Both the position numbers and the translations under genes were made by a program. The notes under the pieces are model-generated. The model searched no databases, was not told where the DNA came from, and saw only the letters and a list, made by a program, of their open reading frames with translations. A stretch of 64,000 nt of DNA, taken from Chelydra serpentina (lineage: Eukaryota; Chordata; Testudines; Chelydridae). Shown piece by piece: positions 1 through 11,596 of this stretch (the first letter of the stretch is position 1; each line of letters opens with the position of its first letter). The stretch covers positions 23,330,001 through 23,394,000 of the forward strand of contig JBAIAC010000033.1 of NCBI GenBank assembly GCA_037349315.1, read 5' to 3'.

Positions 1-35
1 CCTTCCAGTGCTACGTTTCTGTGATCCTGTAATTT
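1..35 (+). repeat. CR1 3'-tail fragment
   Basis: The sequence ccttccagtgctacgtttct followed by gtgatcctg resembles the degenerate terminal repeat at the 3' end of sauropsid CR1 elements. It is cut by the window edge. Confidence 0.5.
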
Positions 36-139
36 CCTGCTGAATCAGGGACTTACAGCTGGAACCAATTGCAGCTGCTTGCACTGCTTCCCCACTGCCT
101 GGTGACTGTTATGGTGATTTACATCAGCAGATGATCTGG

Positions 140-470
140 CTCCATATTATCTAAAACTCATCACTGGCGAGCCCTTGAAGTCAAGGACGATTGCCTTTCA
201 TGGACTGTCCATTTCAAGTTAACTGTGGGTCCACTGATGGCTGCTGAGACCTATTCTAGAGCCACAGACTCTGCCATATTACAGACATGTATTTCCGAGC
301 AGGATGGGTGAACCTGCAATGTTAGTTCGAGCCATGGTGTGCTCTTTCTGTTGCTCCCGTGTCACCGTTACATGTAGTTGCATCTGGTTCTCAAAGTGCT
401 GAGTTCTCTGCCTCAAGCAATTCCTCCAGGGTTGTTGGTCCTGGGCTATACATTCCCATGAGTTAATATC
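140..470 (-). mobile_element. LINE C-terminal fragment (3' half of an LTR-split LINE)
   Basis: The minus strand reads INSWECIAQDQQPWRNCLRQ and, after stops, YGRVCGSRIGLS. This fits the C-terminal tail and terminal zinc-finger region of a vertebrate non-LTR retrotransposon. It joins exactly to the LINE at 1350 once the LTR at 471-1349 is removed. The family (RTE/L2-like or other) is not determined. Confidence 0.6.
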
Positions 471-1349
471 TGTGATAAATGAAGGGGAGGGTAGCTCCCT
501 TTTATGGACACCCAGCCAGCCAGTTAGCTATAAAGTGCCTCTTGGTGGCTGTTCTTTCCTTGCTTTACCTGTAAAGGGTAACAAAGTTCCCCACATAAAG
601 GAAAGGGAGTGGGCACGTGACCAAAAGAGCCAATGGGAAGGCTAGAACTTTTTAAAATAGAAAAAAAAACCAACACCTTCCCTTTTGTCTCTGTTGTGGT
701 TCTCCAGGAAAGAGGGGAGCAGGGAGCAGTTATGCTATGAGAAGCTTTAAGCCAGGTATGATCATAGATCATCAAATCATACCTAGAACTACTTATTTGG
801 AACTCCCAGATGTGTAAGTAGATCAGGAATGTTTAGAAAGATGCCATTCGGTTTATTTCTTATGGCTAGTGGACTCCTCTGTGATAACTCCAGATGCTTT
901 TTTTTGCTTGTAACTTTTAAGCTGAACCCCTTTAAGCTATTTTGGGTGCTTAATTTTTGGAATTGCTCTTTTAAAATCTAGCAAAAGCCTAAGTTCCAGA
1001 TGTATTTTCTTTCTGTTTTTAATAAAATTTACCCTTTTTAAGAACAGGATTGGATTTTTGGTGTCCTAAGAGGTTTGTGCATGTTGTTTAATTAGCTTGG
1101 GGGCAACAGCTAATTTCCTTTGTTTTATTTCTCAGCTCTTCCATGCAGGGGGTGTGTGAAAGGGCGCCTTCCTGGGTCCTAAGGGGTTTGCATTTGGGTG
1201 GTGGCAGCATCTACCCATCCAAGGTCAGAAAGAAGCTGTAACCTTGGGAGTTTAATACAAGCCTGGAGTGGCCAGTATTAATTTTTTGAATCCTTGCGGG
1301 CCCCCACCTTCTGCACTCGAAGTGCCAGAGTGGGGAATCAGCCTTGACA
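471..1349 (+). mobile_element. Solo LTR, 879 bp, with 5-bp target duplication
   Basis: It begins TGTGATAAAT and ends GCCTTGACA (TG...CA). Flanks are atatc (466-470) and atgtc (1350-1354), a 5-bp target duplication with one mismatch. It carries TATAAAG at 529-535 and AATAAA at 1021-1026, giving plus-strand orientation. No internal retroviral sequence adjoins it, so it is a solo LTR. It is inserted antisense into a LINE. Confidence 0.85.
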
Positions 1350-2165
1350 ATGTCAATATTACATGTCCTCATATTAGCCTCGAGGACTTCTCTGTAGTGC
1401 TTTTTATGCCCTCCTCTAGCACATTTGCCTTGGCTGAATTGAGACGTGAGATCATGTTTTGGCAGTCTGAAATCAGGCATCCGGACAACATGACCTGCCC
1501 AGGGAATTTGATGATAGCTAATCATCATCGCAATGCTCATGATATCAGCTTGCAAGAGGACGCTGATGTTAGTGTGTTTATCAGCCCATTTAATTCAAAG
1601 CAGCTATGCATACGGCATTTATGATACTTCTCCAATGCCTTAAGATGTCTCCTCTATATTGTCCACGTTTCAGTCCCATACACTAGGACTTTGTAAGCCA
1701 TAAGTTTGATTTTAATTCTGATGTCGCAGTCCTCAAACACCGTCTTTCTCAAATGGCCAGAAGCTCAACTAGCGCATTTGAGCCGGTACTGGATATCTTC
1801 ATCAATGTTAACTGTCTGTGACAGGTGGCCTTCAAGATATGGGAAATGCACAGGGTTCTCTAAAAGGTTACCATGGAGCTGCATTGCTGGTGCTGGAAGT
1901 TGTGTACCAGGAGCTTGCTGACAGAGAACCTTTGTCTTCTGAATCATGAGTGTCAGTCCCATTTTCTGGCATGCTTCAACAAAGACATTGATGATCGCCT
2001 GAAGCTCTGTTTCCAAGTGAGCATATGGTCCAGCATCGTCAGCATACTGAAGCTTGACGACTTGGATCTGCAGTGTTTTGGTTCTGGATTGGATGTAGCC
2101 CTGGTTGAACAGCTTACCATCCATTCGCTAGAGGTAGCGACAACTACATGTGTTTTATATACATA
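1350..2165 (-). pseudogene. Decayed LINE reverse transcriptase
   Basis: The minus strand reads KLQYADDAGPYAHLETELQA (RT catalytic YADD box), a KTKVL segment, HFPYLEGHLSQTVNIDEDIQ and, further on, IPWAGHVVRMPDFRLPK. These are the RT fingers/thumb and C-terminal region of a non-LTR retrotransposon. Several stops interrupt it (after KCAS near 1765, and in the TW box). Its end continues across the inserted LTR at 470. Confidence 0.8.
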
Positions 2166-4462
2166 GGTGATGGGATAAAACTGATTTCAGTCTCATTAAC
2201 ATATGTACAGCTCTAGGCTGTATACTCTGGGCTAGATCCAGAGCTGCATTGGGACACAAAGCTATCCTGAAGCCATCTTACCTGGCTCCTAGAAGATCTC
2301 AGTGTAGAGAGGAGCTCGTGGGGTGGAGTGGAGTGGCGGGGGCATAGTCATTGTAGTCACTTCTACCCTACTGCTCCCGCCAGCCCTTCAGCCAAAACAG
2401 GGGCTAAGGGACGGGGGCACAGCAGAAGTTCCTCTGTTTCAGCAATCCACAGCTGCTGGACTGGTGCCTAGGGGCTGTAAGCAGCCAGTACAAATTCCAT
2501 TGGCATATCAGTCTTGTTAAACATGACACACACTGTAGGCAGTACAAAGTGCAGCATGGGCAATACACTTTGCCCAAGGAATTCTGGGCAGGAGGGAGTA
2601 GCAAAATAACCAGGTCATACTGAAGAGAAACCAGCAGGTTTTGCCCTTTTGTTGGCTTGTGTTACAAGGAAGGAAAAATACCTTTACTGGATTTGCTAGT
2701 GAAGTTAGTTCTGAATGAGCAGTAACCAAAAGTGAAGCTTCACAGAGGATGCTGGATTGTGAGCAGTTTAAGCCCATTATTGTCATGGGGGTTACAAGAG
2801 GCCTTGCTGCAAGGGCATAGTTCTTTGCCTTTCTGTCAAGGATCAGTTAGTCAGTCTCTTGTCTTCCTTCATTTCAAGTTGCCAACAATCCTTCTGTTTT
2901 CCCATTTCATAAGAAAAACCTAAAAGAACAACAAATGCCCTAGAAAGTGGGATTTTAAAAAAAAGGCAACTGCTGCCAGTAAACAAAAACAGTGCGACAT
3001 GTGAGGCACTGGAGCCAGACTAGGAACATTCGACAAATATGTGTGAAGTGAAGTATTACAAAGTTCTCATTTCCCCAAAACTGGAGTAAGTCAGGCTACA
3101 GTTTGCTGCAGGGTGTGAAATGTGCAGAACTTTTTACAATGGCCCTCCTACATCCACGTCCCCTTCGCTTTCATACCGCATGGCAGGCATCAGTCTCTCA
3201 ATCCAGATCAACAAATGAAATCCCAAAGATGCTTCAGGTTCCACTGAGTGTCTTCTTCCTCTGGGGCATTAAAGGCTAACACCAGTGCAGATGCGGAATG
3301 TTCTTAAAGAATGATGCATGAGTGCATCCCTTCTGAAGGACACTAATAGCTGGATGTGACCATACTAAAATTACTCCAGTGTCAGATTTTTTTAAACCCA
3401 ACCCTCTCACTCATCTTTACAGATGGAATAATAAATCAATAATATCCCAAGCTTAGGGAACACTTGAGAACATAATAAATAACAAACCTATACTTACCAC
3501 TACTTCCAGTTTCTTTTAAAGACATCAGTGTAGCACTTGCTCTTGCTACGGAAGGGATTTCAAAACAGCTAATATTCATTTCTCTTTCTTCTTGTAATCT
3601 ATTAAAGAAATCAGCTATTTACACCTGATAGAGCAATCCTGCAAACCCTTGGAAAATAATGTTTTGAACTGCCTAAACGGAACATTAAATAGCCACTAGA
3701 AGGCAGTCCAGTATAAGGGAAAAACTTCAAAAGCAGATTACTGTACCAGATGTCTCTCAACCGATTATGCGTGGCTCTCAGAAATCTAATTCTACAGTCA
3801 TGAGTTGTTAGGATCCTGCCTTGTTTACTGTAATTTTAAATAATTGCTTGATGTGAACCGTTAGCTTTCATAGCACCAGTCAGAAGGGAAAAAACCCTAT
3901 ATCTCTGTCTTGTATTAATGCTTTGCAGAAATACTGGTAACTTTTCAAAGATTGTCAGCCTTTTAGCTGGGCACCTGTGCAGTATCTGATTTCAGGCAGA
4001 ATCTCTGAGGTGCAATTGCTAAATCAGCAGACTAAGTGTATAGACAAATCAGCATGTCTAAGCTTATAGACATGAAAGCATGTCTATAGTTCCAAGGGAA
4101 AGCCCAAGGTGAAGAATGCTGGGATAATAATCTCCTGTTGATCAGCAAAGCTGAGGCATTTATGGAAAGTAAATGTGTTGCAGGGAAAAACCAAGTGGTG
4201 TATTTCTGAATCAAGAGCTATTAGGCCTGTTTTTTTATCACATCAACTCTGTTTCTGTTCCATTGTATGAGTGGCCCAAATGATCACAAGGGCACTTGCC
4301 AAACTTGAGCACGGTCAGTTTGTACATACAGCTTAGGGATGTGCACGTGCACTTTGAGGTGTGGGGAGTTGTGCATGTGGGTAAGTGAACATGATGCTTC
4401 AACAGTAAAGCAGTTTCACTGAGAATCTTTTGTGCAGCCCTGTTAAATGCTGGGCTGCCTGA
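2166..4462. other. No gene recognised
   Basis: This AT-moderate region shows no coding frame longer than about 90 codons, no splice-consistent conserved exon and no repeat that I can name. It could hold old repeats beyond recognition by eye. Confidence 0.5.
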
Positions 4463-4879
4463 GGCCTGGGCTACACTACAAAGTTATGGCAACCTAACTT
4501 TACGTTTCAACTTAATTTTGCAGACGTCCACACCTAAATTTGTCTCCCATCAACGTAGCAACCCCCTTACAGCGACACAATAACACCACATCTCCGAATG
4601 ACACAGAACCACAGTCAACCTGCTTCCGTCGAAATATTGCCAGTGTAGACACTGCATTACCCGTGTCAATCCTAACAGTCCTCCAGCAACTGTCCCACAA
4701 TGCCCTGGCCCTGCAACAGGGGCCACTCCAGTCACAATTTTGAACTCCACTGCCCGGGGTCACAGTTAAGAAAACCCCCCTATGCTTTAAAATCCCCAGC
4801 ATGTTTTGGAAATGCCTTTTCCTGGGTGCCCACCTTGGTGAGCATCCAGCCATGCTGGCTCCATGCATACAGTGAACTA

Positions 4880-6130
4880 CACCTAGACATGTTCCTGCCT
4901 GAAACAGGACAGAAGTCCTGCATCCCCTCAGCCTGTGGGGAGACAAGGCTGTACAAGCACAGCGGCAGAGCAACTAAAGGACTATAGATAACTGTGCGGC
5001 TTGCACAGGGGATGCTATACCTGGGGCACAACAGAGTTGAGACTCAATGCTGGCTGAAAGCCAGGGAACGGCGGGAGGCATAGCAGACAGCAAGGGAGGG
5101 TAATGACAAATCTGGTGGGCCCACCCTGAATACCTGCCGCTTCACAATGAACTGCATGCCATACTTGGTGGGGACCCACCACCAACACCCTGAATGCAGG
5201 GGTGCTGAGAGCCAGTGAATCGAACTGTCAACCTTGTATATAACGGAAACCATTTCAAGCCAGGGGGGCGTGTGGCAGCACCCCCAGTTCCAGCTCCTCT
5301 GCCTGCATGTGACCATGGGACCTTGGCGAGAGCTGGGTGAGAAAACTCCTCCAGTGCACAGTGAGGGGGAGGGGATATAGTGAGGGACACAAACTATGCG
5401 GCGACCCTGCAGCGCTTCAAAAGTCTGCCAGAATTGAGCCCGTCCTGTCAGGTGAGTCCAGGTGAGCCTGGGGACGAAGCGTTAGGGAGCTCAGGTCGGT
5501 GTATTGAGGCACTAGTTCTTATCAGCATGTTTGTTTCCCTTTTCAGCGCCTTCCCCTTCTGCTGCCTGCACGCTTGTTTAAAAATGGTGCCCAGCTGCTC
5601 ATTCCGAGAACAAAGGTACTGACCTTTCATTTGTCACTTAGAAAACAGCAGGGGAAAGACAATTAAAACGAATACATTGGCAGGCAGGTATAGCTGCCAC
5701 TTCAATGAATTATACATGTTAGGAAATGAATTAAAAAAGCTTAGGGTAGATTAGTCTGAATTACACGGTTCAATACAGATCATTGTCCTGTGCTCAGCTT
5801 GAGCTAGAGGCGGCGGTCACTTTTGGGGTGTTGTTCTAGGCAGGGGTTGGGGGGGGAAGTCTCCCCAAGAGGAGTACTTTATTTATATGAACGGGGATGT
5901 CCCTTTTATCCCCTTCCATGCCCAGATCAGGCCAAGAAAGAAGTGGACCAGGGAGGAAATGTTCTATGAGCTCATCCAGTCCTCTGCAGTAACTGACCAT
6001 GACCACAGGGGCTGAATGACCCAGGCCAGGAACAGAGAGAGCAGATGCTGGAGGAGGGTAAAGCGACCAAGGTGGCATCCGGAAGTGCACCAGCACATTA
6101 TGGCTGTGCTCAGGCAAGAAACGCAGCTGT
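4880..6130 (+). pseudogene. Myb/SANT-like Harbinger accessory protein, remnant
   Basis: The plus strand contains scattered in-frame pieces of the DNA-binding partner carried by Harbinger elements: a WGD..VQAQ-like piece near 4935, PEYLPLHNELHAILGGDPPP near 5130-5190, and HQHIMAVLRQETQLLQ near 6085-6135. Multiple stops and frame changes separate them. The partner normally assists nuclear import and end binding of the transposase. Confidence 0.5.
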
Positions 6131-6139
6131 TGCAAAACG

Positions 6140-6258
6140 GAGGTAAGAATAGGTTGGACAAACATCTGTGGTTTACTTGGTCCTGCCTCAGTGCAAGGGG
6201 CTGGATTTGATGACCACGCTGACATTTTCAGCCCTACATTTCTATGATTCTATTATTC
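6140..6258 (+). repeat. CR1 3'-tail insertion
   Basis: The sequence runs from aggttggacaaacatctgtg through ggtcctgcctcagtgcaagg to ttctatgattctattattct, the usual CR1 3' end with its short terminal repeats. It sits between the two Harbinger pseudogenes. Confidence 0.75.
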
Positions 6259-6692
6259 TAAATACCTGACTCCTTACACAGCAGCATTTTGATTCCATGG
6301 AAAACTCCATGGTCACTGCTCCTCATACGCCCCAGCACAACAGGTGGCTGCAACGCCTGAACCCTTAGCACCGCACAGCAGGGGGGAACAAGGAGACCCA
6401 TAATTACATCTACATTGATCTGGATCAGCCAGCAAGCATGGTGCACTATTTGTTTTCACCATGAATGAAGCGCTTTAGTATGATCAGGGATGTTTTCTTA
6501 TGCACTTTTTACTTGTTTTTGTTATTAATACCGATTTTTCAACTTGTTTATTTGCCCTTCAGGTTTGTTGCTTGTTATTCATTTGCACACAATAAAGTTT
6601 TAGTTTTTGAAAGCCAGAGTATATTTATTTATTAGTTTGCAAAGCCCCACCCCCTCATACACACAATTTATAACAGCTGTCAACACCACCCT

Positions 6693-6707
6693 CCCCCCCC
6701 CCCCCCC
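6693..6707 (+). repeat. C homopolymer
   Basis: A run of 15 C is followed by gccccaccccac. It is a likely site of length variation or assembly error. Confidence 0.9.
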
Positions 6708-6773
6708 GCCCCACCCCACATTTAATGTCTTTATACACGGAATCAGACAAGTGCTCAAAAGCATCACACAACA

Positions 6774-7860
6774 CTACTGTGGCCAACTGCTAACATGATC
6801 TCTTGAGGCCTCTGTCAGCCAGATGGCTTCACAGTTGGCTCTTCTAATTGCCCTTGTGTCTGGCTGTTCAAAATCAGCAGGCAGCCAGTCCACCTCCCCC
6901 TCCCCCCAGCCCTTTGCTTCACAAATATTACATAAAACACAACACGCCACAGTAATGCTAGGAATGTGTGTCTCACTGAGATCCAAGCTAGTCATGAGAC
7001 ATTGCCAGTGAGTTCTAAGTCTATCAAGGGCACATTCAACTGTCAGCCTGCATCTGCTCAGCCGGTAGTTGAATCGTTCCTTGGTTCTGTTGACGTGGCC
7101 AGCATACAGGTTCATGAGCCATGGGAGCAAGGGGTGGGAGCAAGTGGCATTTCAGCATCACCAATGGTAATATGCTAGTCGGGGAAGACAGGCTCTACTC
7201 GCAACTTTGGGAAAAATCCTGTGTTTTAAAGATGTGAGAATCATGCACTTTCCCAGACCAGTCCACATGAACATCAGTGAAGCATCCATGATGATCCACT
7301 AGCACTTGCATAACCATGGGAAAATACCCCTTTTGGTTTACATACTCTCTAGCAAGGTCTGGTGGTGCCAGAATAGGGCTATGACCCACCACAGTGCAAG
7401 ACCCCGCCATGGCTTCAGATCCAGCTACTGTTTCCTGCACATTGCCAAGAGTCACGGTCCTGTGCCACAGGAGACACTTAATGGCCTTGCACACTTGGAT
7501 GACAACAGCCCCCCACCGTGGCTTTTCCAACTCCAAACTTGCCATTCTCCTGTGTTGCAAGCTTCCATAGCACAATTGCCATTTGCTTTTCCAGTGTTAA
7601 TGCAGCTTTCAGTCTGGTGCCCCAGGCTGGAGGGCTGGGGTGAGCTCGATACACAGAACCAGGAATATGGTCTTTCGCATCCGAAACTTCTGCAGCTTCT
7701 GCTCTTGATACAATGCTGTCCTACTACTCAGTGCTCATTTTTCTGGCCCGTAAGTGTCTATCCACTGTGTGATAGTGCGCAACCTAAGATTTGTAGTCAC
7801 CAGCTACAAAGTCCTCTTCCTTGGGTAGCTCATCTTCGTCACCGCACCAGAAGTTGTAGT
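6774..7860 (-). pseudogene. PIF/Harbinger transposase, broken
   Basis: On minus, 7575-7195 reads GHSPILAPPDLAREYVNQKG, VLVDHHGCFTDVHVDWSGKV and HDSHIF. After frame breaks, 7130-6774 reads LLPWLMNLYAGHVNRTKERF, NYRLSRCRLTVECALDRLR and ACCVLCNICEAKG. These are the DDE-core blocks of HARBI1-like transposases. The first catalytic Asp (AIDGTH block) is lost (AMAGSC seen); the VHD aspartate and the VEC glutamate remain. Stops and frameshifts between 7190 and 7130 and upstream of 7575 make it non-functional. Confidence 0.85.
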
Positions 7861-8357
7861 GGTAGTTAGTGACGTCCCACTAACACAGGGGAATCCTGCA
7901 CCCCTGTTAGCAACTGACTTGAAAATTGCACTCTGCAGGGTGCACGTTCCTGTTGGCGAGATTGCACAGACCTAAAAGCGATGCACAGAACTGTGGGAAT
8001 TTTAAAAGAGGCATGAAAATTATGGGCTGGACTAAACATTATGGGATGAGAACGTGAAATTGTGGGCACTTGACCTCTAGTTCCCAGAAAGCCCTGGGCA
8101 AATTGCTGATAGCCTACAAAGGTATTGTAAATACCTTCAAAAATGTTCCAGAAGGTATTGCCTTGGAGGCAGCCCAGGGCACACTGGGATAGGTACCCTT
8201 TGTGCACCGCAACTTCTGTCGACACAAACACTTGTGCTGAGGGCGTGCAGTACTGACACAACAGCCAAGCGTGCATGCACTCCAGCGACATACAAATGTC
8301 AGCGGCTGAAAGCTGACATAACTTCAGGCAGGCAAACTTTGGGGTGTAGGCACAGCC

Positions 8358-10047
8358 GGAGAGTCTGGCAGCGAGCCGGAGCACGGCAGTGACAACCCTG
8401 TGAGCACACAAAGGAGCACCACAGAAACCAAACCAGGGCCTAGAGAAACACCATGCTGGGGATTATGCAGCATCAAGTCTAGCATGATCTTGCTGGGGAA
8501 CTATCATGCTAAAGGTTTTGGGGTGCTACCTGTCCCACCTGAGCTACAATGCTTCTGGCTTTAGCAGCAGGGGTGTTCCTCATCCCTTAGCTTTACCACT
8601 TCCCTTGCCTGGAGGCTCCTCATAGGGAGCAGCAGCTAAGTAACGCCTTGAAGACACAGGGAGTTGCAGCAGAATCCACCTGGCTAGAGGAGTAGACTGT
8701 AGAAAGGAGTAGACTGTAGTAGAAAGATCCCTAGAATGGGCATGTCTCCATTGTCTACGTAACAAAAAACGAAGAGTAAGAATTATCCTGTAGTACCCAG
8801 CAGTCCCAACTATTCTGCCGGGCACAGGGCCGACAAAAGACAGTCCCTGCCCAAAGAGCTGACAGTCGGAGTGTAAGTCAAATAGTGAAATCAACCAAGC
8901 GGGGTGATCTGGAGAGTGGGTGATACAAACACAGTCACTAACTTTGTGCACTGTTTGAGGGCTTGCTTGGATCAGCAGGAGTCGTCCTGGCTCAGAATTA
9001 CACGCTCCTAAACTCTCCATTTTACTGTGGGCGCGTGCAGGCTTCTTAAGCATGGCACTTATCTCTCCTCCGTCCCACCCGCCAAGGATGGAGCCCCAGC
9101 TACTTTCAGTCCAAAAGTTCAACTATGTCCTGTCCACACTCCCCAGAGTGCCTCTTATTTCTCCTCTGGCGTGTTCGCTATCTGTGGCTTCTCTCTACTC
9201 AGATTTAGACAGGCCGTTGGATTGTTGTTTTTTCCAGGCTTCAGTTTGTCCTATTTTCCCCTTTCTCTGGATTCCAGTTACGCTCAGGGCCAGGCTGCTC
9301 TTTCCAGCTCTGCTTCAGATTTGGCACCCTGCTGTTCTCCATTGTATCTGGGGTTTATTTTCTTTCTTCTGCTACTCCTCTCCCAGCAGAGGCTTTCATT
9401 TTTCACTGTCATGTGCTTAGTAACTGATTTATTTCTGGTCTCTTTGCTTTACATCATTAGACCCACTGACAGGCTCTTGTGCTGCCTTTTGCTTTCATCA
9501 AACGCTTTCAAGTTTTTCCCTGTACATTTCCAGCTAGTCTTTCTGGCTCTGGTTTTGTTTCGGCACTCGGTCCTTCTTTCTCCACTTGCCTTCGGCAGCT
9601 TTGTTTTCATCCGAGCCGCCTGTTATTAGAGGCCAATGTCCTTTCATGCTCCAGCGTCCCCAGTCCTTTTCATATTTCAACTTTTTAAAAAAGCTCTTTC
9701 CAGGCTCGCAAATGCCAGGACAGGCACCGGGAGCTAGTGGGGTTGGAAGTCCTCCACTTTACACTAGAAGGTGAGTTTGGTATTAGCAGGCAAGTAGTTC
9801 AGCTGCGTTTGAACTGGAACGGCTTTGCTTAAAAGTGAAAAACCTATGTACATGCGCCCAAAAGATGAAAAAAGATTTTTTAATTAAAAATAAAGGCCCC
9901 AGTTCTCTCAGCCAGCCAAGGTGGGCTTGGCACATGCCCAGGAGGAAGGCAAACATGGCCTACAGACAATGGGGCTGGAACTGGGGGAGGAAGGGCGCAT
10001 GCCCCTCACTTTTTAACCTTGGTGTAGTTTGGAGGGGCAGGGAGGGA
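8358..10047. other. No gene recognised; one repeat fragment
   Basis: Apart from the fragment at 8819-8880 I see no supported feature. A short direct duplication of gtagactgtag lies near 8692-8722, and 9060-9690 is pyrimidine-rich on plus, giving long but uninformative frames. Confidence 0.5.
8819..8880 (+). repeat. Dispersed repeat fragment (dacagtccctgcccaaagag type)
   Basis: The core acagtccctgcccaaagagc belongs to the same dispersed family as 45670-45830 (ctattgtatcaggagcagta), as I recall it from reptile genomes. Class is unassigned. Confidence 0.45.
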
Positions 10048-10275
10048 GCATTGCCCCTTCCAAACGGCAAGCCTTGGGCAGGCGTGGAGCAGTGCCGGCA
10101 GGGGCCATGCTTTGTGGTGGAGGAGCTGATCACGGAGAAGCACAGCCCCCTGCTGGTGCTGCTCCATGCCTACACAAGGCTTGCCGTTTGGGGGGGAGGG
10201 CAATGCCACTGTGACGCACAGCCCCCTGCTGGTGCTGCTCCATGCCTGCCCAAGGCTTTCAGTTTGGGGGATCAA
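10048..10275. repeat. Inverted plus direct repeat cluster
   Basis: Three related copies of about 50 bp occur. Copy 1 (10054-10104) is inverted relative to copy 2 (10146-10195), and copy 3 (10216-10270) is a direct copy of copy 2. All share ccctgctggtgctgctccat or its reverse complement and the caaggcttgccgtttgg core. Confidence 0.8.
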
Positions 10276-11590
10276 TGCTGTCTCCTACCCCCACAAACTA
10301 CGCCTATGTTAAAAATGGGGCAGGGCATGGCCCTCCAGTTCTGAGGCCCTCCTCGGTTCCACAAAGGTTCCGGAGCCCTTGCCTTAAGCCCTCTTTGCGT
10401 CTCCTCCTGATGCTATGACTCTGGGACAGTTATAGTGATAATGGGCTTCCCCAGCCACACCTCTTTTTGCATGATGTCGCCCCTGCACCACCAATGAGAG
10501 TGGGATTGCCTATGCGTTGGTATGGCAACGCTATCCGAGGACCCGCCTGCACTGGGGGACTTCTCCAATGGCTGGTTAACCTGGAGTTAGCGCTGCATGG
10601 TGCTAGCAGGGCAATGCAAAGCGTCCCTAACATCCCGGTGAACTGGGCCACTCTCATTACCACACGCTTTTAACAAACTCTGGGGTGTGGGCTCCCTGGT
10701 TTTGTGCAGCATAGGGGAGCAGCAATGTGAGCAGAGCTGGGCTTTTGGGTGGGGGTTTTTCACGCTACACAGTAGCATCCTGTTCTCCCCTTACCTTTTG
10801 CATCTCATGGGTGGTAGAGGGACTAGGCTTTGGCCCTGCGGTCTGTTCATCATTCTCAGTCAATCATAACCTTTTATGGGTGACCCAGCTGGCTTCATTT
10901 GTGACCTTACTGATGGGTAGCTGCAGCTATACCTCCAAAGCTGCTGCCAGAGGTAGGCTTTCCTTAGCCATTTCAAAACTAGCCCCAATGGCTCTGACTC
11001 AGCAAAGCTCATGTTTAATGTTAGAAGAACTGCACGTGTGCTTCAAATGAACCACATGCTCAAGTGTTATGTAGTACTGGGCCCACTGAGCCTGCCCCGG
11101 CGCGCCTCACCCAGGCTAGTCACCCATTGATTTCAGGGAGTATATGCCAGAGTGCAGGACTGGGCCCAGTGTTTAGACTGGACTGATACATAAAGGTTAG
11201 CAAATCACAGCGGGCCCTACCACCCCAGCTGAGGAAGGGGCCACATTGCCCCAGGAGCAGGGGCACACGCATGTGCATGCTTCATCCTTGCACCAGGGTG
11301 AAGTAATCTGTACCAGCTCTTTCCTCAGTGCAGCGCACGCCCAGGCACAGACGACAGCTGTAGGGCACAGGGAAGAGGAGGTGCCCCCGCGGGGGGGGCA
11401 GTGCCAGAAGCCGCAAAAGGCCCAGAAACCTATGGCAGAGCAGCAGCTCTAGCCAGAAAGTGGGACAGGGGCCCAGCTAGCCCCTGCTGCCTGCCAGGCA
11501 CTCACCCTGTCCCCACGCCCTCTGCAGAGAGCGTAGAGCGGCCAGCCCAGAGTGCTCCTGCCCATTACACAGCAGCCCAGGTACCTCCAT
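10276..11590. other. No gene recognised; one foldback repeat
   Basis: GC-moderate sequence without a supported gene. A foldback repeat lies at 11076-11170. Confidence 0.5.
11076..11170. repeat. Foldback repeat
   Basis: The ends actgggccca and tgggcccagt are inverted copies, and the centre holds cccattgatttcagggag. It belongs to the foldback class discussed in the findings. Confidence 0.55.
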
Positions 11591-11596
11591 GAGCCC

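Larger units (their letters stand above)
4463..8357. mobile_element. Decayed PIF/Harbinger DNA transposon, about 3.9 kb
   Basis: The left end reads ggcctgggctacactacaaa (4463 on). The reverse complement of the right end reads ggctgtgcctacaccccaaa (from 8357). These imperfect terminal inverted repeats match turtle Harbinger elements as I remember them. Inside are a Myb/SANT-like pseudogene on plus and a transposase pseudogene on minus, the usual two-gene content. A CR1 tail (6140-6255) and a C homopolymer interrupt it. Target duplications are not clear. Confidence 0.7.

Noticed and set aside
1268..1624. 118-codon plus-strand frame
   Set aside because: Antisense shadow of LINE and LTR sequence.
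4512..4973. 153-codon minus-strand frame
   Set aside because: It lies in the terminal part of the Harbinger element and matches none of its proteins.
7306..7869. 187-codon plus-strand frame
   Set aside because: Antisense shadow of the Harbinger transposase remnant.
9835..10344. 169-codon frame as a gene
   Set aside because: Most of it translates the inverted/direct repeat cluster; no domain, and the opposite strand is equally open.
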